Source: Clostridiales bacterium (GTDB lineage: Bacteria; Bacillota; Clostridia; Peptostreptococcales; Anaerovoracaceae). Taken from it: 64,000 bases of DNA. Below, in pieces: positions 1 through 8,734 of this stretch. The notes beneath the pieces were generated by a model. That model was given only the letters and a program-made list of their open reading frames with translations, did not search any database and was not told the origin of the DNA. The position numbers and the translations under genes were made by a program. Location of the stretch: positions 2,942,929 through 3,006,928 of the forward strand of contig CP042469.1 of the NCBI GenBank assembly GCA_015243575.1, given 5' to 3'. Every line of letters begins with the position of its first letter. Positions within the stretch are counted from its first letter, which is position 1.

Positions 1-304
1 CATCATCCTCTGAAAAACCTTCGAATATTAATTGCTCTATTAGCCCACTTTGAGAGAAATTTGAGGATTCCAAATAATCTTTCGCCATGGACACTGCGTT
101 TTTCTGAGACAAGGTTCCAGCAGAAGTTTCAGATGAAGTTTCTGCAGAAATAATCTCTTTTTGTGGCTCCTCGATCTTTCTCTCTGCTATTTCTTCTTGC
201 AATTGCCCTATCTGGTTATCTTGGGATGCTTCTTGCGATTCGCCTCCTTCTCCACAGCTAGTCAAAAGGAACACCATCAATAAGAACAGAATTATCTTTT
301 TCAT
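1..304 (-). CDS. Ltp-like surface lipoprotein, C-terminus cut by window edge
   Basis: The start at 304 opens with a lipoprotein signal peptide (MKKIILFLLMVFLLTSCGEG); lipobox LTSC, lipidated Cys17. A Glu/Gln/Ser-rich linker follows. From about residue 66 the segment LSQKNAVSMAKDYLESSNFS begins a repeat typical of the Ltp host-cell surface-exposed lipoprotein family. In some Streptococcus phages that family acts in superinfection exclusion by blocking DNA injection. The gene leaves the window at position 1, so the number of Ltp repeats is unknown. It is the first of several small lipoproteins in this accessory region. The lipoprotein call is firm; the family call rests on one partial repeat. 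Confidence 0.75.
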   Translation of the reverse strand, partial: MKKIILFLLMVFLLTSCGEGGESQEASQDNQIGQLQEEIAERKIEEPQKEIISAETSSETSAGTLSQKNAVSMAKDYLESSNFSQSGLIEQLIFEGFSEDD

Positions 305-433
305 GCTCTCTACCTCTCTTTTTTTGTTTCACCATTCAACCGAATATTTCTATTGCACTTTTAAAGTGTATACACTAGTACAAGCTTCTTCAATTATCGG
401 ATTGAAAAGATGCCTAAACACTAGAAAAAACTA

Positions 434-796
434 TCAAGAAACATCGACCACGAGCGCCCCAGTAAACCTATTCCATTTAACTGTAAGCTGAATATCTTTA
501 TTAACATTTACGTCAATTGTCTTTTTCCTAAACGACATAGAGAACTCAAATTTGTACCTCCCCTCTTCTAGTTCTAGCTCTACAGACCCCCCATTTTCAA
601 TTGAACGATCCATCTTATTATTAATGCTAATATTTACAGGAGGATTCACTAAATAAATTTGACTCTCTCTAAAAATCGTAACCTTGTGTTTTGTGGTAGA
701 TTCTAAAGTATGAATATTGTTCTTTGTCGGTTTCCCACATTTGGAGCAAAATAAACTTTCATCAGATAACTGAGAACCACAATTGCTGCAAAACAT
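434..796 (-). CDS. zinc-ribbon domain protein
   Basis: The N-terminus MFCSNCGSQLSDESLFCSKCGK carries two CxxC knuckles, a classic zinc_ribbon_2 module. The rest is about 95 residues rich in beta-type segments with no motif I recognise. It has no membrane segment. I chose the ATG at 796 because AAGGAG lies about 6 nt upstream and it puts the zinc ribbon at the extreme N-terminus; an in-frame ATG 33 nt earlier lacks such a site. Function is unknown. Similar proteins in Firmicutes accessory regions are annotated only as zinc-ribbon proteins. It stands alone between a lipoprotein gene and a divergent SHOCT gene. Confidence 0.7.
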   Translation of the reverse strand: MFCSNCGSQLSDESLFCSKCGKPTKNNIHTLESTTKHKVTIFRESQIYLVNPPVNISINNKMDRSIENGGSVELELEEGRYKFEFSMSFRKKTIDVNVNKDIQLTVKWNRFTGALVVDVS

Positions 797-1136
797 AAAA
801 TACTCCTTTTCAAAATAAACTTGTTCCAATTATACCTTTTTCTCACAAATTTGTATACTATATTTCACATTACTATCAATTTTGCAAATTTCGCCTGCTT
901 ATAAAAAAACCTTTGCCGATTGCAAGAGACCACTGGCTTTATAAATATGGAAGACCGTGATGGGGATGGGATGGTTGGAGAATGAAATAATGAAGCGTTC
1001 AATTGATGCTAATGGACTGGAGAATAGTTCAAATAAATCTCATTAGATTATTTTTTACTTTATAATATAATTACTTTTATAATTTTCCATGTTATAATTA
1101 TACAAATATTAAGTAAAATTGAAAGGAGACATATTT
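797..1136. other. intergenic stretch, nothing recognised
   Basis: About 340 AT-rich bases between the divergent zinc-ribbon and SHOCT genes. I see two TATAAT-like hexamers at about 1063-1100, which could serve the plus-strand gene, but no convincing -35 partner. I see no coding sequence, RNA or repeat. Confidence 0.4.
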
Positions 1137-1508
1137 ATGGGATCAACTTTATTCGGTGCACTAATAGCGGGTCTAATCATAGGCGCAATCCCCGCAATTG
1201 CAGGAGGGGTAAAAGGTAAACTTGGATTAGGCATTGGAGGATTTGCTGCATGCGTTGGAGGCTCATTATTATTGGGCATGCTCCTTTCGATTCCTCTTTG
1301 CGCTATTTTTATGTTTTTAATTTTTAAAAATAACAGTGAGAATTCTAAAACAAACATAGCACATACGTCTCTGACTGATTCACCACCTAATGAGGAAGGT
1401 AGAGATGCTCTTGAACAAATACAGAAATTATCTGATTTAAAAGATTCCGGGGCATTAACCGAAGAGGAATTCCAACAAAAAAAAGCACTCCTGCTGTCTA
1501 AAATATAA
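1137..1508 (+). CDS. small membrane protein with C-terminal SHOCT domain
   Basis: 123 residues. The N-terminal half has two Gly/Ala-rich hydrophobic segments (about residues 4-25 and 30-65). After a polar linker the C-terminus reads ALEQIQKLSDLKDSGALTEE and ends EFQQKKALLLSKI, the signature of a SHOCT (short C-terminal) domain, usually an oligomerisation element. The start at 1137 was chosen because AAAGGAG (about 1122-1128) is correctly spaced; an in-frame ATG 18 nt upstream would overlap that site. A second SHOCT protein lies at 6078-6716. Function unknown. Confidence 0.75.
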   Translation: MGSTLFGALIAGLIIGAIPAIAGGVKGKLGLGIGGFAACVGGSLLLGMLLSIPLCAIFMFLIFKNNSENSKTNIAHTSLTDSPPNEEGRDALEQIQKLSDLKDSGALTEEEFQQKKALLLSKI

Positions 1509-1605
1509 AATTCATTTCGATGTAAATATTAGACTGACTACAGCCATTTCTGAATTATTTATGGTCCGATGATTTCATTCGGCCTATGAAAGAATAACAT
1601 ATACT

Positions 1606-1644
1606 AAAAAACGCCCTCTGAAGTAATCCTGTGGGCGTTTTTTT
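1606..1644 (+). terminator. rho-independent terminator after the SHOCT gene
   Basis: The stem AACGCCC pairs with GGGCGTT across a 17-nt loop and is followed by seven T residues. It lies about 100 nt beyond the stop of the SHOCT gene, in the right orientation. Confidence 0.75.
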
Positions 1645-1814
1645 GCTGCATTAGTTAAATATCGTTTAAATTAATATCGTGATCATCTTTTACGGGATAG
1701 CTTATGATTTTGTATATGAATTTTCTTAAGCCTGGTCAAATGAATCTTCCACTGAGCATCCCCACAAAAGCCGGGTTTCTCCGACTTTCCCCTTGCAAGT
1801 TTCCTTATACTAAT

Positions 1815-2771
1815 CTAAATAGGAAGAAGTGCACTTCCCGCTAACACTTGCACTAAGGTGGTTCCTCCACCAATATTATCAAAGCCGCTTGAGCCTATCG
1901 GCAAACCATAGACGCAGACTCTGTCACCTTCAAAGTATTCACAAGTGCCTGGATAGTACACCCAATAATAATTATAATCGCCATCAGAAACTAACAGACT
2001 TGTGTACGAGTATTTTGACCAATCATCATCAACTACATTTTCAAATATTTGCTGAATTTTACTATTGACGGAAATAATTTTATCACCGTATTTTCCAGGA
2101 GTTTTTTGTAAGTGCTTATACTCAATCGTGCCATCCAGATACGGTGCTATAGCATCATACGTATTAACAGCAAACAGGTCTTGGTGTTGTTTTAAAAAAT
2201 TATAAGATATATCAGGAAGCGTAAACGGCATACTTGGCCGTCCAGATAAGTTTGAGAGCATTTCGTAAAACTCAGGTACATATTTACCTTGTTTATAGGT
2301 GCCAATTTGCGACTCAGCTTCAGGGTCGTCCCACTTCGTAGTTCCTTGCCCATCAAACAGTCCGTCTTTCCACTCTCCCTCATATGTATATTCTATCTTT
2401 TGGCTATTTTGAGTAGTAAACGTTCCGTAGCCATTCGGGATACCATCTACCAAATCTCCTTTGTACTCCCCAATTCTCTCAACATCTGCAAACTTGAATT
2501 TATAAAGATTGGTTTCCAATATACCTTGTGCCGATAAGTTTCCTTCTGCAAAAGAACCCTTATAATTTAAATACTGACTTTCTTTATTATAATTAAATTC
2601 TCCATTCCCCTGAGGAAGACCATTCTCAAAAATCCCAGTATATAGCCCCGTATAATCAACACCTTGGAAGCTAATTGTCGTTTCCTTATCTTTAACTTCT
2701 TTAGTGCAACCGGAACACAAAAAAACGAATAAGCTAAGGATTAAAAAAATTACAATTCTTTTTTTCACCAT
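1815..2771 (-). CDS. MORN-repeat lipoprotein
   Basis: The start MVKKRIVIFLILSLFVFLCS leads into the lipobox LCSGC. GGAGG just upstream of 2771 supports this start over an in-frame ATG 42 nt earlier. Residues about 35-160 hold at least four MORN-like repeats, for example YTGLYTGIFENGLPQGNGEF, GEYKGDLVDGIPNGYGTF and YEGEWKDGLFDGQGTTKW. MORN repeats form extended beta sheets used in surface or membrane association. The remaining about 160 residues resemble no domain I can name. It is probably a cell-surface protein carried as cargo of an integrated element. Confidence 0.8.
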   Translation of the reverse strand: MVKKRIVIFLILSLFVFLCSGCTKEVKDKETTISFQGVDYTGLYTGIFENGLPQGNGEFNYNKESQYLNYKGSFAEGNLSAQGILETNLYKFKFADVERIGEYKGDLVDGIPNGYGTFTTQNSQKIEYTYEGEWKDGLFDGQGTTKWDDPEAESQIGTYKQGKYVPEFYEMLSNLSGRPSMPFTLPDISYNFLKQHQDLFAVNTYDAIAPYLDGTIEYKHLQKTPGKYGDKIISVNSKIQQIFENVVDDDWSKYSYTSLLVSDGDYNYYWVYYPGTCEYFEGDRVCVYGLPIGSSGFDNIGGGTTLVQVLAGSALLPI

Positions 2772-2984
2772 TTGATTTCCTCCACTGCCTCTCTTCTTCC
2801 ACTTCAAGTACAATATTACAATATTTTTAATTATAACTATATTTTATATTCTACGCTATATTACTTAATTTTACAATATTTTTCAAGGAAGGAGAGCTAA
2901 TGCCCTAAAACAGAAGCGACCGCCCAATAGATACTGGTAGTTTTCCAAGTATTGCTTTTTGTGTAAAATGTCTATTAAATTTAA

Positions 2985-3195
2985 AGATCTCGATGTACCA
3001 AGAATCGGGCCGACAAAGAACGATACCCATACGGAATATTTTGCTTACAGCGCTAAAGATTGATTCATATGAATATGTTTTTAAGAACCGAGATGAATCT
3101 CATATGTCCACGGTAGGCATGCGAACACGCCGGAGTAGCATCTAGCGTGAGATGAATATAGAAATGGGATGCAAAACATTTAAAAAACGCCATTG
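2985..3195 (+). pseudogene. fragment of a tyrosine integrase
   Basis: This stretch aligns at nucleotide level with about 10120-10300 inside the integrase pseudogene. Shared stretches include TATGTTTTTAAGAACCGAGA, GCGTGAGATGAATAT and GAAATGGGATGCAA. It has stops and small indels and no start, and only the middle of the gene survives. It marks a further, older integration event of the same element family. Confidence 0.75.
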
Positions 3196-3221
3196 ACTGC
3201 GACCATACTGGGCGCACATTA

Positions 3222-3245
3222 GAAAGGCGGCCCGAAGGCCGCCTA
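3222..3245 (-). terminator. terminator of the phage-like gene
   Basis: Strong GC stem AGGCGGCC-CGAA-GGCCGCCT directly downstream of the stop at 3262 on the minus strand. It is followed by only a few T residues, so the hairpin is clear but termination is inferred. Confidence 0.6.
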
Positions 3246-3261
3246 AATATAAAAAGTTTGC

Positions 3262-4230
3262 TTAAAATACATATCCTCGTAGGTTCATATCTGTGAAATT
3301 GCCTACGAGATTCGATGAAATTTCCATAGTGAAAGAGAACGTATTTTCCGTGTAGTTGAATTTTCCAATGCTGACATCGGAGTTGTTCACCCCGATCTCC
3401 TGGAAGAATACTCCACCACCTTCATCCCACAAGCGTCCATTACTGTGTTTACCTGCCGCAAATACATCATCTTTGCTCATTTTAATATTGTGGGCAACCC
3501 ACCTGGTTTTTGCGGTATCAGTTGAGCTACGCGATATTCCAAAATAGTTCTTATCCACATATGCGTATTTTACCGAACCATCAGCATTTCTGACAATATA
3601 AAAATCTGCAACAAGCAGGTCGTTATCAAAATATTTACTGACAATTCTAATCATTTTAGGAAAATATCCAGGTATACCAGTGTCAAAACTAAATATATAG
3701 TTTTTACCTGTATTTGACCCCGAAGAGGTCCACTCATTCGTAGTTTCCTGATTCTCTTCCATATCGAAGGTACATTTATATCCGCCAATAGAGCCATACC
3801 CCAGTTCCACAAGAGAAGCTCTTATTTCATTCAATTCTGTCTGCAGCCATTTATCCTGCCCTACAATGTTGATCTGTCCCGTGCTTAACTCGGCCAAGAT
3901 GTGAATGGGGGGATTTAGAAATTGGCCAGTTCCACGGTTATACCACTTTCCAATTAGAGTAGTGTCACTTGTCGAAATTCGTATTTTATTTGGATCAATG
4001 ATTTCAGTCTCAGATGAGATCACTTCCGTGACGATATCTTTTGCGCCTAAAACCGCGTAATAGAACATCACCACATCTTCGAATTTTCCAGTTTGACGAT
4101 TATATCTCTTGCCTATTAAGGTTTGATCGTTCGTCGGAATTGAAACATATTTTTCCCCTTCCAATGGAGAAGGCATAGCATATATCGCCTGGACGATGTC
4201 TCTACTATCTAGATAAGCATAATATAACAT
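3262..4230 (-). CDS. phage tail or fibre-like protein with duplicated N-terminal module
   Basis: 322 residues. The first 105 contain two copies of one module: LYYAYLDSRDIVQAIYAM followed by DQTLIGKRYNRQTGKFED, then FYYAVLGAKDIVTEVI followed by DTTLIGKWYNRGTGQFLNP. Such modules occur in Firmicutes prophage tail or appendage proteins. The C-terminal 200 residues are beta-rich and Asn/Asp/Gly-rich, like a receptor-binding or structural domain. A good site (GAGGAG) precedes the start at 4230. No other tail genes surround it, so it is a stranded phage gene or element cargo. The duplication is seen directly; the phage role is inferred. Confidence 0.55.
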   Translation of the reverse strand: MLYYAYLDSRDIVQAIYAMPSPLEGEKYVSIPTNDQTLIGKRYNRQTGKFEDVVMFYYAVLGAKDIVTEVISSETEIIDPNKIRISTSDTTLIGKWYNRGTGQFLNPPIHILAELSTGQINIVGQDKWLQTELNEIRASLVELGYGSIGGYKCTFDMEENQETTNEWTSSGSNTGKNYIFSFDTGIPGYFPKMIRIVSKYFDNDLLVADFYIVRNADGSVKYAYVDKNYFGISRSSTDTAKTRWVAHNIKMSKDDVFAAGKHSNGRLWDEGGGVFFQEIGVNNSDVSIGKFNYTENTFSFTMEISSNLVGNFTDMNLRGYVF

Positions 4231-4885
4231 TGATTTCTTACTCTCCTCTTTCTATTTTCTATATCAGACAAAGAGCTCTTTATCCTGTTTTTAAAAGCGG
4301 CTCGATATCGATTAACACGCCAATTACTATTGTATAGACGGACAAAGAAAAGAGTTACAAAAAAGGGATTATTATGTTATTTACAGCTTCTTACAAATTA
4401 TTGGATAAACTTACCACAATAAATTTTCGGAAAAAAATGGTAAGATGTTCTTGCATTGATCAATGTGTATAGGAGCAGGTGTAAGAGCTAAATTTAATCA
4501 GTTAAGGTTCTAGCCGTTTGCCGTTAAGTTCTTACCACTGCTTCTATCGTAGAATATGCGATATGTTTTTTACAAATACTTAACACAATCTTTATCAATC
4601 CATCACAAAGCGATAGTATACTTAGAATTACAAAAGGGCTTTTCGTTGGCCTTTCTGCTTTAAAATTCCGTCTGCCCCGTGCCGAGAATCCAACTTCACT
4701 CTCGCTCGACACATCAGGGTAGGCGTTTTTTGTTTCTTTTTCCTTATCAAGCTTGTGATCATAGACTTCTGGCTGCATCTGGTGAAATATGCAGTCATGT
4801 GGTTCTCCTTACAAACTTCCATTCAAGAAATTGCATTGCCTGTGTTCCTCTTTTGTTGTATACTATGCGCAAAGGAGGGGTTGAA
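4231..4885. other. long AT-rich intergenic region
   Basis: About 650 bases. Possible reading frames here look like chance frames: no consistent ribosome site and no recognisable motif. I see no RNA gene. The last part is the leader of the YjfB-like gene. Confidence 0.4.
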
Positions 4886-5068
4886 ATGGACGTTACATCT
4901 ATCGCTGCTGCCAGCATTTATCTTCACCAAAGCCAAGTTCAAGAATCAGCTGGAATCGCCATTGCAAAACAAGTTCTTAATGTTCAAGAGGTAGCTGCCG
5001 AGGCACTGATTGAAACCATTCAAGAATCCGTCCCATCCTTTGGGCATAAACTTGATATAAGTGTCTAG
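4886..5068 (+). CDS. YjfB-like putative motility protein
   Basis: 60 residues starting MDVTSIAAASIYLHQSQVQE and ending in an amphipathic Ala/Glu/Gln-rich helix plus GHKLDISV. The N-terminal pattern (short MDVxxIA..., then QVQxxAGIAIAKQVL) matches the YjfB family of small Firmicutes proteins, co-regulated with flagellar genes in Bacillus. The start is fixed by AAAGGAGG 8 nt upstream. A longer reading of the frame from 4679 lacks any such site and reads as non-protein. A FlxA-like protein, another motility-linked small family, lies at 14019. Confidence 0.8.
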   Translation: MDVTSIAAASIYLHQSQVQESAGIAIAKQVLNVQEVAAEALIETIQESVPSFGHKLDISV

Positions 5069-5096
5069 CAGGGAGTTTTCCCTGCATCTTTATTTT
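5066..5096 (+). terminator. terminator after the YjfB-like gene
   Basis: The stem CAGGG-AGTTTT-CCCTG begins at the stop codon and is followed by a T-rich tract. Confidence 0.65.
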
Positions 5097-5252
5097 TTGA
5101 TCATGGTGAAAACGGCAGGAGTTCTTTCCCCTTTGTCCAGAAATTCTGCACGAGAAGCCTTATTAATTCCATCTCTCTGCTCCATGGTATCCTAGCTGTA
5201 ACATAATTTATTGTTCTCAATATATTGTTAGTGACGAAAGGAGGTTGAGGTA

Positions 5253-5468
5253 ATGAGTAATAATCTTTCGTCTAGCAGAGACCATATATTGGAAAGATTT
5301 GATAGAATTCTGGGATATTTAAGCAGCCTTGACAAAATCAGCGACCATGACAGAAACAGCAACTATGACAAAGACAGAAACAGTAAATATGACAGAGACA
5401 GAGACCGAGGAAGTGTAAGAGACATAGACCGTGACAGATATCAACACCGATACCGTGAAAGAGATTAG
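5253..5468 (+). CDS. small Arg/Asp-rich low-complexity protein
   Basis: 71 residues. The first 30 (MSNNLSSSRDHILERFDRIL...) look like a normal amphipathic helix. From about residue 32 the protein becomes alternating Asp/Arg/Asn/Lys/Tyr repeats such as DKDRNSKYDRDRDRGS, ending in RERD. GAAAGGAGG sits well upstream of the start, so translation is likely. No family is recognised. The mixed-charge tail is likely disordered and could bind nucleic acid, but that is inference. It lies just left of the inverted-repeat element at 5540. Confidence 0.55.
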   Translation: MSNNLSSSRDHILERFDRILGYLSSLDKISDHDRNSNYDKDRNSKYDRDRDRGSVRDIDRDRYQHRYRERD

Positions 5469-5539
5469 TGGCGCTTCGCTTCTTATGTATGGGACTTTCT
5501 CACCCACTGGATTCTGGTTCTACATCTAGATATAAAATA

Positions 5540-5664
5540 AAGGGCTATTGCAAAATGATTTTTTGATTTGATATGCTCCCTTCTAGGTAGACAAGTGAAA
5601 TAATAAAACTTGTTACTTAAAGGGGAGCTTATCAATTGTCAATTCATTTTGCGACAGCCCCCTT
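5540..5664. repeat. MITE-like imperfect palindrome, about 125 bp
   Basis: The left end AGGGCTATTGCAAAATGATT is mirrored at the right end as AATTCATTTTGCGACAGCCC. An inner pair, GATATGCTCCCTTCTAGG and AAAGGGGAGCTTATC, is also inverted. The whole unit folds as one long hairpin with an AT-rich centre and has no coding capacity. Ends with GCGACAGCCC are reminiscent of IS1182-like termini, so a non-autonomous derivative of such an IS is plausible. Confidence 0.6.
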
Positions 5665-5671
5665 TTTATTT

Positions 5672-5785
5672 TGGCGGAGAGCAACGGCCTCCGGCCTCCG
5701 ACTCGCTTCGCTCCCTGCTGTCGTATTTTCCTCTGCAGCTAAAGCTGCGGAAAATACGCATGGGACTCGAACCCACGGGGCTTTA
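5672..5785. repeat. tRNA-Ser-derived att-like repeat, left copy
   Basis: TGGCGGAGAGCA (5672-5683) is identical to the reverse complement of the last 12 nt of tRNA-Ser at 10821. The following about 80 bp, with a palindrome around CTGCAGCTAAAGCTGC, are nearly identical to 10654-10730. At 5759-5785 a second tRNA-Ser piece, CATGGGACTCGAACCCACGG plus GGCTTTA, matches 10831-10857. These are footprints of site-specific integration at the tRNA-Ser 3' end. Confidence 0.75.
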
Positions 5786-5926
5786 TAGTAACCCAGTGTT
5801 TTCAAGGCTCGTAGAGGACAGTCCCACACCCCTTTCCACATCAAAAAAAGTCCCTTACTCTGTCAGAAGTGCAAGTCTGTAAAAGGAGTCAACCCATGAA
5901 CACTATAGAAGCGCAGACAAAAACAG

Positions 5927-5953
5927 CCCCGGCTTGATATCGGGGCTTTTACT
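5927..5953. terminator. hairpin AGCCCCGG...CGGGGCT
   Basis: A perfect GC stem followed by TTTT. The flank TGGCAACATAATTTTTA (about 5955) recurs after a similar hairpin at about 8512. This suggests a conserved left end of the integrated elements. Confidence 0.6.
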
Positions 5954-6077
5954 ATGGCAACATAATTTTTACCATTTCAGTAGAAATTAGTTTTAGTTGG
6001 TTCAAAATTTAATTCTATGCGCTCAATGTCTTTTACTATATAATAAATTAAAGCAATATGGGTAAAGGAGTACAATT

Positions 6078-6716
6078 ATGGGATCATTTCACAAATCAGA
6101 GTATCAAAAAACTAGCATAGATAATCAAGCCAATATGGATTTTAAACCAACAAAGAAAATCGGAAATGTTATCGCCGTTGACGAAATCCATCAAAGGTGG
6201 CAGCTGCTTGATGGTTTTGGTAAATGCCGCGATCCTCAAGTTTATAAGTATGACGATATTAAAGAACTTCAATTACTCGAAGATGAAGAAACTGCTCTTG
6301 ATAGCATTTTAAGAGGAGCTGCTAGAGGTTCATTTGGTGGTAGTACTACTGGTGCGATTTATGGAGCTGTAAGGGGGTATAAAGAGGCGTATAAATTTAT
6401 AAATAGCTTGAACATAAGAATTATGTTACATAACCCAGAAGGCGCAGTACTATTCATCCCTCTTCTTAACGACAGGACAGAACGTGATACATATGCCTAT
6501 AAATCAAGGATTGAGATCGCCCAGCAAATTATGTCTATATTCTCTCCGATTGGAATTTCCGATGAAAGTCAGCAAAAGTCTCAGCCATCAGAAGATCTTA
6601 ACAATGTACTTTTTTCTGCTGCTGATGAGATATTAAAATTCAAAGGCCTCCTTGATAAAGGAATCATTACTCAGGAAGAATTTGATGCTAAAAAAAAGCA
6701 GTTGCTAAATATCTAA
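6078..6716 (+). CDS. SHOCT-domain protein with glycine-rich segment
   Basis: 212 residues. The N-terminal part has a beta-rich section (KKIGNVIAVDEIHQRWQL). Then comes a Gly-rich stretch, GAARGSFGGSTTGAIYGAV, like a glycine zipper, and a second mixed domain. The C-terminal about 40 residues (ADEILKFKGLLDKGIITQEE...KKKQLLNI) form a SHOCT domain. AAAGGAG precedes the ATG by about 8 nt. It is probably membrane-associated or oligomeric cargo of an integrated element. The function is not known. Confidence 0.75.
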   Translation: MGSFHKSEYQKTSIDNQANMDFKPTKKIGNVIAVDEIHQRWQLLDGFGKCRDPQVYKYDDIKELQLLEDEETALDSILRGAARGSFGGSTTGAIYGAVRGYKEAYKFINSLNIRIMLHNPEGAVLFIPLLNDRTERDTYAYKSRIEIAQQIMSIFSPIGISDESQQKSQPSEDLNNVLFSAADEILKFKGLLDKGIITQEEFDAKKKQLLNI

Positions 6717-6869
6717 AGAAAAGAGAGCAACAACAGCGCTCGCTTGTTTTTTTCCCTGATGCTCCTTCCATTTATAAAGAAGACTAACTCACCAAATAGA
6801 AAATGGCCCTGGCATTACGCCGGGGCCGCTTTAATAAACGTAGAAAGTTTAATGCGACGAATATTTCAT

Positions 6870-7829
6870 TTATTTTTTTGCCCTAATAGTAAACATTGCA
6901 AGACCATCTTTTACAATATAGGAGTAGTCTGCATTGGTACCACTTGCATTAGCTATTGTATTATCTGTTGAGGAAAAATTACCAAGTGAATTTATAATTC
7001 CGTCACGTTGTTCTAAATCCACCTTTCCTACCGTTCTTACTCGCAAATATCCCATTATTCGGGCAGTTTCTGGATCTATATTGCCTTGTCCCATGAAATA
7101 GGTAAAGCTTGTAATCTTACCATCATCTGCTGTACTAAAAGATATCATAAACGATGAGTCTAATAAATATGTTACACTACCGTTTTCATCAAGCTTTTTC
7201 CATTCTGACAGCTTTTTATAGTTATTGTTTGAAAGCTCTAAATCCATTATAGATACAAATTCTTCCACTGTCATTTGAAATTTACCATCTACAGGAACAA
7301 AAGAAACTTCCGCGTCATCTGATTCCGATGATTTATTATCCCCGAAATCAACACCGTATTTTTCTGCCAGCTCACTAAGAGATGATGCAAACTCTTGTGC
7401 TCCTTCGCCTGCTTCAGCTAATTTATCATTTGCCTGTGTTATGTCCTCAGAATCCTGAGACTCAATGGCAGTAAGAACTAATTCATAAGCAGAAAATTGC
7501 ATATTAAGTGCATTTAAGTATTTTTCATGCACAGCTTTTACTTCATCAGTTTTTGGTGCTATCTCTTCTGCAATACCTATCACTTCTTTTAAATCGGGCA
7601 TAATATCATCTTTTATGTCAGAATACAATGTATCGTCATCGATATAGTTTTCATTTATTGCACTATAGAACGCAGCACTACTCGCAACATCTCTACCGTT
7701 TACCTTTGAATTCCATTCATTGATGTAGTTACTGAGATCATCCTCAACCGTAACATTACCACAGGAAACTAAACTTAATGTAATCAGCCCCAAAAACAAA
7801 AAAATAATACTAATTTTGACTTTCATCAT
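6870..7829 (-). CDS. lipoprotein of unknown function
   Basis: 319 residues. MMKVKISIIFLFLGLITLSL runs into the lipobox VSCGN. Residues about 25-160 are helical (Glu/Asp/Ala-rich, ending SSLSELAEKYGVDFG). After an acidic linker the C-terminal about 140 residues form a mixed domain with TVEEFVSIMDLEL and FTYFMGQGNIDPETARIMGY. GGAGGT stands directly before tandem ATGs; the second (7826) has the better spacing. Exported and membrane-anchored, no recognised family. A second lipoprotein occupies the equivalent cargo position at 8735. Confidence 0.75.
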   Translation of the reverse strand: MMKVKISIIFLFLGLITLSLVSCGNVTVEDDLSNYINEWNSKVNGRDVASSAAFYSAINENYIDDDTLYSDIKDDIMPDLKEVIGIAEEIAPKTDEVKAVHEKYLNALNMQFSAYELVLTAIESQDSEDITQANDKLAEAGEGAQEFASSLSELAEKYGVDFGDNKSSESDDAEVSFVPVDGKFQMTVEEFVSIMDLELSNNNYKKLSEWKKLDENGSVTYLLDSSFMISFSTADDGKITSFTYFMGQGNIDPETARIMGYLRVRTVGKVDLEQRDGIINSLGNFSSTDNTIANASGTNADYSYIVKDGLAMFTIRAKK

Positions 7830-8269
7830 ACGACCTCCACTGTAAATCTACAAGACGCATTCTAAATATTACCATCATTATATAATATATTAATTTTTAT
7901 TGAAATTCAACATTATTTTTCCAAATTTTGCAATCATTTAACAAATAGGGAAGAGTATCACATCAAAAAAATAGCTCCAGCATTACACCGGGGCTTTACT
8001 GATTATGGATTGCAAACCTTGCGCGGAACATATCCACCACTGACCGCGTTATCTCTGGTCTTTAAATAGACAACATGCTCTGCCTTTATTTGATCTACTG
8101 GCTAGCCTGTCAGAGTCGTGACCAAGGAAATCATCCTCCAGTACGACAGCATAGAGATCCGCCCATTGTTATACTTTATTTTTTCTTTGGCTCACCCCCA
8201 ACACTTGACAGAGAGCCGTTACTTTTGAATTTTCCTTTGTATGGATTGACCATTTCATCACTTCTCAAT
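7830..8269. other. intergenic region with decayed coding traces
   Basis: A hairpin around 7977-7995 (CTCCAGCATTACACCGGGGC) resembles the one at 6790. At about 8108-8165 one frame reads VVTKEIILQYDSIEIRP, which faintly resembles the end of a serine recombinase. That is too short to call. Nothing else is seen. Confidence 0.3.
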
Positions 8270-8480
8270 CAATGCGAAAAATCTAATAAACAACATGCAT
8301 AATGGCGTAAAATCGTCCACACTAATTTCCATATTTGATGTGAAAAAATAAGCGACATTAGACGATTTCAGCACCAGAATCATGGCAATATAAAACCGCC
8401 AAACGCATTGATTTACAGTGCTTTAGCGGTTCTTTTCTTATCTGGCGGAGAGCAACAGCCTCTGGCCGAACCGAAATATA
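8270..8480. repeat. integrase 3'-end remnant plus tRNA-Ser att-like repeat
   Basis: 8275-8442 parallels 10475-10641. It shares the integrase tail (AATCTAATAAACAACATGCA) and the downstream stretch TTTACAGTGCTTTAGCGGTT. It ends in TGGCGGAGAGCA (8443-8454), again the tRNA-Ser 3' end. The 5' part of that integrase is gone. The copy marks the junction between two tandem integrated elements. Confidence 0.8.
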
Positions 8481-8734
8481 AAAGCCCCGGTGTGGTGCCA
8501 GGACTTCCGCTTTGGCAACATAATTTTTATTAGGCTGGGTGATTATAAAAATCTTCAAGAGTTGAAGGGAAAGATATATATAAGTTAGACCTCATTTTGT
8601 GGTACCAATAATATGCTTTTTTAAATACATTATTATAAATCTAAATATTTTTATTGCATGAAATATATTCCATATAATAAAATAAATCCATAAGTAATAA
8701 TGTATATGTATGTTTTCAAGAAAGGAACAAGGAA

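Noticed and set aside
4524-4880. Overlapping reading frames of 60-85 codons in both directions
   Set aside because: No ribosome sites, no motifs, and they contradict each other; the only supported gene is the one starting at 4886.
8108-8165. Serine recombinase C-terminal fragment
   Set aside because: About 17 residues of weak likeness; too short to support.
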